Assembly: GCA_015064585.1 (NCBI GenBank)
Contig: SVRY01000006.1
Span: 1-64,000, forward strand
Length of the DNA: 64,000 bases
Direction: 5' to 3'
Source of the DNA: Oscillospiraceae bacterium
GTDB lineage: Bacteria > Bacillota > Clostridia > Oscillospirales > CAG-272
Shown here: positions 16,786 to 23,802 of the stretch, one piece after another
Numbering within the stretch: position 1 is the stretch's first letter
Layout of the letters: each line of letters begins with the position of its first letter
Translations under genes and position numbers: made by a program
The notes under the pieces: generated by a model
Databases searched by the model: none
Told to the model about the DNA's origin: nothing
Seen by the model: the letters and a program-made list of their open reading frames with translations, nothing else

Positions 16786-17712
16786 TCAGTCCCTTAATAG
16801 GATCGGATCGGTACTTGCCATTTCATAGGCAGCAGTAATATCGCGGTGTACCGCTTCGGCAAGTGCGTTGCTGTCCCGGAATGCCGTCTCGGGCCGCAAA
16901 AAATGAATGAGTTCCACGGTGACTGCCTGTTGATACAGATCACCCGAAAAATTGAGCAGATGAGCTTCCAAAACAGGTTCGGCAGGGCAATCCGAAAAAG
17001 TGGGGCGCATACCGATATTGGAAACTGCACCGTATATGCCGCTTTCTGTGATTACTCTGCTATAGTATACCCCGTTTTTAGGAATCAATTTTCCATCTTG
17101 AAAAGAAAGATTCAAAGTAGGAAAGCCGAGCGTTCTTCCGATTGCACGGCCGTGGCTGACTGTACCCGTGACAAAATAAGGCTGCTCTAACAGCTCGTTT
17201 GCTTCTTGGATATACCCTTGCAGCAGTAATGAACGAATGCGAGTGCTGGATACGGGGCTGCCGTTGATATTGACCTCCGATTGTATCAGAGTGCGCCGCC
17301 CCAGTTCGGTCATTAGCCGATGCAGTAAAGCGCTGTCCCCCGCTGCTTGATGACCAAATGAGAAATTGTATCCGCAGACTGCGGTATGACAATTGAGGGT
17401 GCGACACAGGATCTCTGTCACAAACTGCTCCGGAGAAAGATCCTTGATTTTTTCAAAATCAGCAAGAATAACACAGTCGGCGCCCAGATGATACAGCAGG
17501 CGCTTCTTCTCGTTGGCGGGAGTAAGAAGAGATTGCCCCTTTTTGGCTTCCGGAGAATACACAACAAGCGGAAGAGCCAAGCGGGACGCCTGTTCTTTTG
17601 CGCAGGAAAAAATCTTTCGATGCCCCGTGTGCAGTCCATCGAAACATCCCAGTGCTGCCACGCAGCCCGTTGCCGCAATATCAGAGACCGAGATAGGAGC
17701 GGACGAGAACAT
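16786..17712 (-). CDS. ribF: Bifunctional riboflavin kinase/FAD synthetase
   Basis: A 308-residue RibF that converts riboflavin to FMN and FAD. The N-terminal adenylyltransferase half shows [14 protein letters not shown] (HxGH), [14 protein letters not shown] and [10 protein letters not shown]. The C-terminal kinase half shows [21 protein letters not shown] and GVYYSRV, then [21 protein letters not shown]. The start overlaps ireB by 32 bases. It belongs to the minus-strand group ireB-ribF-carboxypeptidase-holB-ricT. Confidence 0.95.
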   Translation of the reverse strand: MFSSAPISVSDIAATGCVAALGCFDGLHTGHRKIFSCAKEQASRLALPLVVYSPEAKKGQSLLTPANEKKRLLYHLGADCVILADFEKIKDLSPEQFVTEILCRTLNCHTAVCGYNFSFGHQAAGDSALLHRLMTELGRRTLIQSEVNINGSPVSSTRIRSLLLQGYIQEANELLEQPYFVTGTVSHGRAIGRTLGFPTLNLSFQDGKLIPKNGVYYSRVITESGIYGAVSNIGMRPTFSDCPAEPVLEAHLLNFSGDLYQQAVTVELIHFLRPETAFRDSNALAEAVHRDITAAYEMASTDPILLRD

Positions 17713-17929
17713 TCAGCAGTTCATCTCTGTCGATCTTGCAGATCAGACTTCTGGCATTGTTGTGATTGGTGATGTAGGTGGGTTCTTCGGTGAGAATATA
17801 CCCTACGATCTGATTGATGGGATTATATCCCTTTTCCCTAAGAGAATTATAGACATTTTGCAGAGTTGCACGAATTTCTTTTTCTCTTTCTTCCCGAATA
17901 GGAAATGTGAGCGTTTTGTCGTTTTTCAT
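17681..17929 (-). CDS. ireB: IreB family regulatory phosphoprotein (UPF0297)
   Basis: An 82-residue protein with the family core [45 protein letters not shown]. In Enterococcus, IreB is phosphorylated on threonines by the kinase IreK and affects cephalosporin resistance; that is known for the family, not shown here. It is the first gene of the group, with a sigma-A-like promoter 67 bases upstream and GAGG before the ATG. Confidence 0.93.
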   Translation of the reverse strand: MKNDKTLTFPIREEREKEIRATLQNVYNSLREKGYNPINQIVGYILTEEPTYITNHNNARSLICKIDRDELLNVLVRSYLGL

Positions 17930-17995
17930 AGACTACCTCATGCGCCAAAGGCAATGTAAATATAAAAAACATTTAATTAAAAATGAATCATATAT

Positions 17996-18024
17996 AGAAT
18001 ACACTATTTGTAACAAAAAATCAA
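17996..18024 (-). promoter_or_regulatory. Promoter for the ireB-ribF group
   Basis: On the minus strand TTGATT and TATTCT have a 17-base spacer; TATAT follows the -10. Confidence 0.5.
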
Positions 18025-18080
18025 GAGAAAATCGAAAGATTTTATAAGTATAGGAATAATAAGAAATTTTAAGAAAGGAC

Positions 18081-18109
18081 TTTACAAAACAAGAAAAACA
18101 GTGTATAAT
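18081..18109 (+). promoter_or_regulatory. Promoter for the T-box leader and cysE-cysS
   Basis: TTTACA at 18081-18086 and TATAAT at 18104-18109 with a 17-base spacer, just ahead of the T-box leader. Confidence 0.8.
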
Positions 18110-18139
18110 AATAAAGAATAGTGCTACACTGTATAGAAT

Positions 18140-18368
18140 ATATCAAAGCAATGAACAGGAAAAATCCGTGCAATGATCCCGGTTGCAGAGAATGACCGCC
18201 CAGGCTGAAAGCGGACATCGAGGGATGTGCGGCGTGCGCCTGTTGGCTACAGGTGCGAAAGATGATCCGGTAGTGCCTGCCGTTTCCCGCGTTAAGGGGC
18301 TCAAGTTACAAATCAGAGTGGAACCGCGGAAACGCCTCTTGGATCGTTTCTGTGGTTTTTGTATTTTG
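18140..18368 (+). promoter_or_regulatory. Cysteine T-box riboswitch with intrinsic terminator
   Basis: The T-box sequence AGAGTGGAACCGCGG is at 18315-18329. The competing terminator pairs 18324-18334 (CCGCGGAAACG) with 18345-18355 (CGTTTCTGTGG) over 11 base pairs, then a T-rich run. Stem I is closed by AACAGG / CCTGTT, and a GAGAATGACCGCC...GGCTGAAAGCGG region follows. UGC triplets at 18228-18230 and 18235-18237 are the specifier candidates, which fits tRNA-Cys and the downstream cysE-cysS. Uncharged tRNA-Cys would favour the antiterminator and let transcription proceed. Confidence 0.9.
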
Positions 18369-18380
18369 GGAGTGTTGAAT

Positions 18381-19136
18381 TTGAAAATAACCGTAAAAAG
18401 GAAAAACAAAATTGTGGCACAGGTGCGCTTGCCGATTGCATTCAATGCGGCATCGAATACGCATGAAACGAAAATTCCGTTTGGCGAATCGGTGCAACAG
18501 GATGTGCGGGCGATCAGAGAGCGAGATCCTGCGGCGACCAGCGATGTTGAAGTGATGCTTTTGTATTCCGGACTGCATGCAACCTTGGCGCACCGTGCCG
18601 CACATGCGTTGCAGATGAAGGGGCATCGATTTACAGCGCGGTTTGTCAGCCAAAGCGCTCGTATGCTTACCGGTGTGGAGATCCATCCGGGAGCCAAAAT
18701 CGGAAAAGGCTTATTTATTGACCACGGTACAGGGGTGGTGATCGGTGAAACTACCGAGATCGGCGATAACTGTACTATTTACCAAGGAGTGACCCTTGGA
18801 GGAACAGGCAAAGATGTCGGAAAACGCCATCCGACGCTTGGAAATAATGTAATGGTAGGAGCAGGTGCCAAAGTGCTTGGTCCTGTCAAAATCGGTGACA
18901 ATGTCAAAATAGCAGCAGGCGCTGTGGTACTGCAGGATATTCCCGATAATTGTACTGCCGTGGGCATACCTGCGCGTATTGTGCGAAGAGGTAATATGAA
19001 AATTGCGGATCTTGACCAGATCCATATTCCCGACCCGGTTTCTCAGGAGCTGTGCCGCCTGCAACACCGTATAGAACTATTGGAAATGGCGCAAAACAAA
19101 ATGAAGAACGGAGACGATCAAAATGAAACTGTATAA
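18381..19136 (+). CDS. cysE: Serine O-acetyltransferase
   Basis: Makes O-acetylserine from serine and acetyl-CoA, the first step of cysteine synthesis. The helical entry [20 protein letters not shown] and [14 protein letters not shown] are followed by the left-handed beta-helix [45 protein letters not shown] and [21 protein letters not shown]. Earlier in-frame ATGs fall inside the T-box, so I place the start at the TTG of 18381, eight bases after GGGAG and beyond the terminator (251 residues). This leaves about 38 extra basic N-terminal residues. It overlaps cysS by 14 bases. Confidence 0.92.
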   Translation: MKITVKRKNKIVAQVRLPIAFNAASNTHETKIPFGESVQQDVRAIRERDPAATSDVEVMLLYSGLHATLAHRAAHALQMKGHRFTARFVSQSARMLTGVEIHPGAKIGKGLFIDHGTGVVIGETTEIGDNCTIYQGVTLGGTGKDVGKRHPTLGNNVMVGAGAKVLGPVKIGDNVKIAAGAVVLQDIPDNCTAVGIPARIVRRGNMKIADLDQIHIPDPVSQELCRLQHRIELLEMAQNKMKNGDDQNETV

Positions 19137-20553
19137 TTCTTTGACAAGACAAAAGGATGAATTTATTCCCCACGAGCCCGGAAAGGTCAGCATGTATACC
19201 TGCGGACCTACGGTATATCATTTCGCTCATATCGGAAATTTGCGCAGCTATATCATGGAAGATGTGCTGGAGCGTTATCTGCGTTATGCGGGATACGATG
19301 TCACCCGTGTTATGAACATTACAGATGTGGGACATTTGTCCAGCGACGGCGATACCGGTGAAGATAAGATGCTTAAGGGCGCCAAGAGAGAAAAGAAGAC
19401 CGTTTTGGAGATTGCAAAGTTTTATACCGATGCATTTTTTGAAGACTGCAAAGCGCTTAACATCAAAACCCCCGATGTGGTGCAGCCTGCCACAGGGTGT
19501 ATTGATGAATTTATTCATACCATCACTGTTCTTTTGGAAAAAGGGTATGCGTATGAAGCGGGCGGAAATATTTATTTTGACACTTCGAAATTAAAGCAGT
19601 ACTATGTATTTAACGATTTTGAAGAAGAAGATTTGGCAGTGGGTGTACGAGAAGGCGTAGAAGCCGATAGTAATAAACGAAACAAGGCGGATTTCGTTTT
19701 GTGGTTTACAAAGTCTAAGTTTGATGATCAGGAACTGAAATGGGACAGTCCCTTTGGCCTTGGTTATCCCGGCTGGCATATTGAATGCTCCTGCATTTCC
19801 ATGAAGTATTTGGGTGAGTATTTGGATATCCACTGCGGCGGTATTGACAACGCATTCCCGCACCATACCAATGAAATTGCTCAGAGCGAAGCTTACATCG
19901 GACATGAATGGTGCAAATATTGGTTCCATGTGCACCATTTGAATACCAATTCGGGAAAAATGAGTAAGAGCAAGGGAGAGTTCCTGACTGTTTCTTTGTT
20001 GAAAGAAAAGGGATATGACCCGTTGGTATACCGCTTCTTCTGCCTGCAATCCCATTACCGCAAGGGTTTGGTATTCAGCTACGAAAATTTGGACAATGCG
20101 GCTACTGCATATAAAAAACTGGTTGCCAGAATTGCATCGCTTCTGCCCGAGGGCAAGAAGAGCAGTGTAGATGCGGCAAAATTGGCTGAAATTAAGAAGA
20201 CATTTGCCGATGCCATGGACAATGACTTAAACACATCTCTTGCAGTTACCGCACTTTACGATGTGCTCAAGGCAGATGCCAATGCCGCCACCAAATTGCA
20301 GGCAATTGCGGATATGGATACAGTGCTGCAATTAAATCTGCTGTCGGCTGCCGAATCCGCTACTGAACCCCAAAAGGAAGAAAACGGATTGGATGCGCAG
20401 TTGGTTGCCTGGATTGAGGAACGCATTGCTGCAAGAGCAAATGCCAAAAAGCAAAAAAATTATGCCGAAGCGGATGCTATTCGTGCAGAGCTTTTGGCAA
20501 GCGGCATTGAGATCACCGATACCAAGGATGGTGTAAAATACAAAAAGATCTGA
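19123..20553 (+). CDS. cysS: Cysteinyl-tRNA synthetase
   Basis: A class I synthetase of 476 residues. The signature is clear: [20 protein letters not shown] (HIGH-type HIGN and the first zinc cysteine), [14 protein letters not shown] and [19 protein letters not shown] for the zinc site, and the KMSKS loop GKMSKSKGE. Its start lies within the end of cysE, so both are controlled by the cysteine T-box. Confidence 0.97.
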   Translation: MKLYNSLTRQKDEFIPHEPGKVSMYTCGPTVYHFAHIGNLRSYIMEDVLERYLRYAGYDVTRVMNITDVGHLSSDGDTGEDKMLKGAKREKKTVLEIAKFYTDAFFEDCKALNIKTPDVVQPATGCIDEFIHTITVLLEKGYAYEAGGNIYFDTSKLKQYYVFNDFEEEDLAVGVREGVEADSNKRNKADFVLWFTKSKFDDQELKWDSPFGLGYPGWHIECSCISMKYLGEYLDIHCGGIDNAFPHHTNEIAQSEAYIGHEWCKYWFHVHHLNTNSGKMSKSKGEFLTVSLLKEKGYDPLVYRFFCLQSHYRKGLVFSYENLDNAATAYKKLVARIASLLPEGKKSSVDAAKLAEIKKTFADAMDNDLNTSLAVTALYDVLKADANAATKLQAIADMDTVLQLNLLSAAESATEPQKEENGLDAQLVAWIEERIAARANAKKQKNYAEADAIRAELLASGIEITDTKDGVKYKKI

Positions 20554-20583
20554 TTGATTAAAAATTGGAAAAGGGGGAAACGT

Positions 20584-21798
20584 ATGAGAATAACTAAAAT
20601 GATACGGCTTGCATGCCTTGTACTGGCATTGATGATGCTTTTGACCTCCTGCGAAATCTTTCAAAGAAAAAAATCATTCGATACAAAACAGCCCACTGTT
20701 TCCGATAAGGAACCGCCTGAGCCAAGTGTTTCGGACGATGATAATAAGGAAGAAATATCCGTTCAAACGCCGGAAGAACTGCTGGACAGTCTTCGCATGT
20801 TTGATTTTGAAGGAACAGCGATTATGATTGCAGTGCCTGAAAATGCGTATCTTTTGGCGGATTCGACAATGTCGACTGTTTTGGATGTGATTGAAAAGAA
20901 ATATAACGGAAAGATCACTTTGAGCGAATACTCCAAGGGTCATATGTATTATGGCGTAAAGAGTATGGTGGAAAAGGTTGGTGTGTCAGAATATTTTGCC
21001 GATCTTTTGATTCTGTCGGCAACAGAATATTTTCGGTTCAAAGACGCAGATCTTTTGGAACGATTGGAAACTCTGCCGTTTATGAATCCGAATGACGATT
21101 GTTTTGATGCCGCCATGACAGAATTGTTTTCCGATGATACCGGAACATACGGTATTGTGGGGGACGGTTCTCAGCTTTTCAAAAGCCAGATCGTTTTGTA
21201 TGTGAATTTTGAATTGTTGGCTGCTGTGGATATGAAATTTGACGGTTATGCCATGGCAGAGCGGGGAACTTGGGATATGCAAGCCCTTTGCAAAGTATTG
21301 GCGGCGTATGAAAGCGTTGCCGGGAAAACTGCACTTGCCTCTTCTGTTTCGTCAGAAATGATATCCCATTTGACAACCGCATTGGCACAGCAAGGATCGT
21401 TTGAAGATCTTTCCATTGAACTGCACGGTGCAGACGGACGTACTGCGTTCATGATGGGAAGAATTCCGTTTTTGATCGGAACGGTGGGTGATATGGAGCT
21501 GATGACCAAAGCGAGGGATTCTTACGGTATGTTGCCCGTTCCTTATACCGAAAACGGAGAATACAAAACATTCTACGACATGGACAGTGTATACGTGTTC
21601 TGCATTCCCAAGGGAAGCAGTCGTTCGGATTGTACGGGGGCTTTGTTGGAAGCCTACCACACTGCGTCAAAGTATCTGCCGTATCAGTACTTTACAGATA
21701 ATTTGATTGAAAAATATGCGCGCCAGGAAGGAACGATCAAAATGATCGCCATGATCGGTAAAGAGGGATACCCTTTGCCCCATAAAATTGAAGAATAA
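20584..21798 (+). CDS. Solute-binding-protein-like lipoprotein
   Basis: A 404-residue lipoprotein with a signal peptide ending in LMMLLTSC, then an acidic linker (residues 25-55). The body resembles family 1 extracellular solute-binding proteins: an NxxLLAAVDMKFDG segment, ERGTWDMQALCKVLAAYE, and the late GMLPVPYTENGEYKTFYDMDSVYVFCIPKG. No permease or ATPase genes are adjacent, so the ligand and transporter partner are unknown. The start is the ATG after AAAAGGGGGAAACGT, 30 bases past cysS; it may be in the cysE-cysS transcript. Confidence 0.75.
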   Translation: MRITKMIRLACLVLALMMLLTSCEIFQRKKSFDTKQPTVSDKEPPEPSVSDDDNKEEISVQTPEELLDSLRMFDFEGTAIMIAVPENAYLLADSTMSTVLDVIEKKYNGKITLSEYSKGHMYYGVKSMVEKVGVSEYFADLLILSATEYFRFKDADLLERLETLPFMNPNDDCFDAAMTELFSDDTGTYGIVGDGSQLFKSQIVLYVNFELLAAVDMKFDGYAMAERGTWDMQALCKVLAAYESVAGKTALASSVSSEMISHLTTALAQQGSFEDLSIELHGADGRTAFMMGRIPFLIGTVGDMELMTKARDSYGMLPVPYTENGEYKTFYDMDSVYVFCIPKGSSRSDCTGALLEAYHTASKYLPYQYFTDNLIEKYARQEGTIKMIAMIGKEGYPLPHKIEE

Positions 21799-21802
21799 GA
21801 TT

Positions 21803-21834
21803 GCCGCGGCTTTCCATCATTGTGAAGCCGCGGC
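21803..21834. terminator. Hairpin between convergent genes
   Basis: GCCGCGGCTT pairs perfectly with AAGCCGCGGC around a 12-base loop. The T-tract is weak on both sides, so termination is likely but unproven. Confidence 0.55.
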
Positions 21835-21842
21835 TGTGTCTA

Positions 21843-22454
21843 TTATGCAAATGATTGACGGGATGCTATTTCGCGCATTGCCGCCAATACCTCATGGATT
21901 CCGCATAGACGGCAATCGATCCCGCAGGAGGGCAGAAAAATCTCCAATTCTGTTTTAGGTTCGAATTTATGGTCATAATTTCCAAGATATGCGGAAAGAC
22001 TTTCGACGATCAGACGTTTGTAATAAATGTCCATATCGGAGCGCAATGTTTTATTCAGCTTGCTCCATAGTTCGCACGCTTCGTCCAGAGCTTTGTTTGC
22101 CATGCCTCTGCCGTCTTCGTAAATTTGATGGATATTTTCGGTTTTCAAACGGTTCATCGCAGCTTGCGGTGTGCCGGAGGATTTTAAAGCGGCTTCGATA
22201 TGAAAAAGGATATTGTCAAACAGTGTCTTTGCGGTTTCTTCCTTGACAGATGTGGATCTGCCCTTGGAGATGCAGAGAATATTTTCTGCCAATATGTTGA
22301 GAATACCTGTGTGCACAGCGTCAAATTCGTCCTGCGTTAATATTCCCAAACGTGCGCCTTCTGCTATCAAAGAGAGAACAAAATTTTTAGGATCAATGAA
22401 AAAAGGTTCAGAAATCGTCGGCGTAGGTGCCGGTATAATCGGGAGCTGTGTCAT
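21843..22454 (-). CDS. Unknown protein, possibly DUF6179-like
   Basis: A soluble, mostly helical protein of 203 residues. Visible landmarks are FFIDPKNFVLSLIAEGARLGIL near the N-terminus, TAKTLFDNILFHIEAALK in the middle, and a late cysteine motif LPSCGIDCRLCGIHEV (three cysteines in eight residues). From memory it resembles the C-terminal cysteine-bearing clostridial family DUF6179, but I cannot verify this. AAAGGAGG precedes the ATG. It overlaps the upstream partner gene by 47 bases, a tight coupling that suggests the two act together. Confidence 0.7.
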   Translation of the reverse strand: MTQLPIIPAPTPTISEPFFIDPKNFVLSLIAEGARLGILTQDEFDAVHTGILNILAENILCISKGRSTSVKEETAKTLFDNILFHIEAALKSSGTPQAAMNRLKTENIHQIYEDGRGMANKALDEACELWSKLNKTLRSDMDIYYKRLIVESLSAYLGNYDHKFEPKTELEIFLPSCGIDCRLCGIHEVLAAMREIASRQSFA

Positions 22455-22929
22455 AGTAGTCCTCCTTTCTGATCCGATAGTGCGGATTCTCTTCCCAGTT
22501 GTGTTTTCCCTCTTGGATATAGCGAATCAGTATCTCCATGTCTCTGCCAAAAAAGAGTTCGATTGAACCATGGCTGATATTATCAAAAAAATCTACCATG
22601 GCGGCAATTACGGCGTTATCGTTGATCTCAAGGGGGGCTTGCCGTTTGATATGGTAAAATGCTTCTGTCATTTCATTCACTATGTCAGCAAAGTTGGAAT
22701 TGTCCACGTAACAGGATGCGGCAAAGGCTTCGAGCAGTTTGGAAACGCCTTTGCATCCGACCTCTATGATCCGATTTTCGGAAAGGGAGGTTTGAAAGGT
22801 GAGAGCAAGCTCCATTGCTTGTGCTTCGGTCAGTACAAGACCGTATTTTTCCGTGCGTTCGTTGGTTTTTAAGAGTAGTTGCTGCGTCGTGTTTGGGGAC
22901 GGAACGATTAGGCTAAATATGTTTTGCAT
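22408..22929 (-). CDS. Unknown protein, possibly DUF6323-like
   Basis: A 173-residue soluble protein starting MQNIFSLIVPSPNTTQQLLLKTNE. It contains KYGLVLTEAQAMELALTFQ, a repeated helical middle, and an acidic aromatic tail (EDYYDTAPDYTGTYADDF). I recall a DUF6323 family with this look that sits next to DUF6179 genes; this is recollection only. The start at 22929 is chosen because AAAGGAG lies eight bases upstream; an ATG 24 bases earlier lacks a site. It is the first gene of the pair. Confidence 0.7.
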   Translation of the reverse strand: MQNIFSLIVPSPNTTQQLLLKTNERTEKYGLVLTEAQAMELALTFQTSLSENRIIEVGCKGVSKLLEAFAASCYVDNSNFADIVNEMTEAFYHIKRQAPLEINDNAVIAAMVDFFDNISHGSIELFFGRDMEILIRYIQEGKHNWEENPHYRIRKEDYYDTAPDYTGTYADDF

Positions 22930-22982
22930 ATGATCAACTCCTTTCATGGTCATTATACAGAATAAATTGTAAAATACAAGTC

Positions 22983-23011
22983 TTGACTTTTGGTGCGTTT
23001 TGTGGTATAAT
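22983..23011 (+). promoter_or_regulatory. Sigma-A promoter upstream of a short terminated RNA
   Basis: TTGACT at 22983-22988 and TATAAT at 23006-23011 with a 17-base spacer. The next feature downstream is a terminator only 20 bases later, not a gene. Confidence 0.7.
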
Positions 23012-23031
23012 TAGGGCGGTGAAAAAGAGAG

Positions 23032-23068
23032 AAAAACGCTGTTTTTGTGGATAAAAACGGCGTTTTTT
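23032..23068. terminator. Strong intrinsic terminator/attenuator
   Basis: A 15-base stem (AAAAACGCTGTTTTT with AAAAACGGCGTTTTT, one G-U pair) around a six-base loop. The arms are A- and T-rich, so it can work in both directions. It lies about 20 bases after the -10 of the preceding promoter. Confidence 0.75.
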
Positions 23069-23222
23069 GCATCAAAACGGTAGCATCTGTGCCTGTGCTG
23101 TGTTCTTTTTATAAAAAATGCTCAATAAAAAACAGAAAGTTTGTGCAAAAGGTAGAAAAAGTGCACGGACGGCAATATTGCTGATTGAAAATAAAAATAT
23201 TTTGTAAATTTTCAAAAAATAC

Positions 23223-23251
23223 TTTACAAATCTTTGGTTTTATGGTACAAT
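23223..23251 (+). promoter_or_regulatory. Promoter for rpsO
   Basis: TTTACA at 23223-23228 and TACAAT at 23246-23251 with a 17-base spacer. Confidence 0.75.
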
Positions 23252-23255
23252 GCAT

Positions 23256-23350
23256 TTCGGTTGCGCTGACAACCGGAAAGAACGCATCCGCAGGGAACGG
23301 ATAAAGCGGTTATTTGCCGATCTCACCCACCGCCCCTTCGGTTGACGAAA
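23256..23350 (+). promoter_or_regulatory. Structured 5' leader of rpsO (possible S15 autoregulatory RNA)
   Basis: The leader holds two clear hairpins, CGGTTG/CAACCG and ATCCG/CGGAT. A GC-rich segment then ends in CCGCCCCTTCGG before the ribosome binding site GAGGTG. S15 represses its own mRNA through leader structures in several bacteria; assignment here is inference. Confidence 0.45.
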
Positions 23351-23372
23351 TATTTTATAGAGGTGAACAAAT

Positions 23373-23639
23373 ATGTTACTCAAAGACGAAAAGCAAAAGA
23401 TTATTGAAACTTACGCTACCCATGAAGGCGACACCGGTTCTCCCGAAGTTCAGATCGCTGTTCTGACCGCCCGCATCAACCAGCTCACTGAGCACCTGAA
23501 GGTGAATGCAAAGGACCACCACAGCCGCAGAGGTCTTTTGAAGATGGTTGGTCACAGAAGAAACCTGCTGAACTACCTTCAGAAGAAGGATATCACCCGT
23601 TACCGTGATATCGTTGAAAAGCTGGGTCTGCGTAAATAA
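23373..23639 (+). CDS. rpsO: 30S ribosomal protein S15
   Basis: An 88-residue S15 that binds the central domain of 16S rRNA. It contains [37 protein letters not shown] and [32 protein letters not shown] precedes the ATG. It is followed by a terminator and then pnp, a conserved gene order. Confidence 0.98.
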   Translation: MLLKDEKQKIIETYATHEGDTGSPEVQIAVLTARINQLTEHLKVNAKDHHSRRGLLKMVGHRRNLLNYLQKKDITRYRDIVEKLGLRK

Positions 23640-23653
23640 TTTTCGCCAAATGA

Positions 23654-23690
23654 GGGGTGTATGCTGAATCGTACACCCCTTGAAAATATT
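23654..23690 (+). terminator. Terminator after rpsO
   Basis: GGGGTGTA pairs with TACACCCC around a ten-base loop, followed by a T/A-rich tail. Confidence 0.75.
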
Positions 23691-23709
23691 ATATTATAAA
23701 AGATATGCC

Positions 23710-23773
23710 AGGTGGAATTAGCAGTTAAATATGCCGTTTGTTTATATGAACGGTGTATTTAAGTGCTAAACCT
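23710..23773 (+). promoter_or_regulatory. Long stem-loop in the pnp leader
   Basis: AGGT / TTAGCA / TTAAATA / CCGTT on the left pair in order with AACGG / TATTTAA / TGCTAA / ACCT on the right. This gives about 22 base pairs with small bulges and a loop of about 10 bases, ending 30 bases before the pnp start. In E. coli a pnp leader duplex is cut by RNase III for autoregulation; a similar role here is inference. Confidence 0.6.
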
Positions 23774-23802
23774 GCCGGGCAAGAAAGAAGAGGAAAAGCA
23801 TT

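Noticed and set aside
18183-18380. Extended N-terminus of CysE from an ATG-initiated frame
   Set aside because: This stretch is the T-box leader and terminator. Translation from there would start inside the riboswitch.
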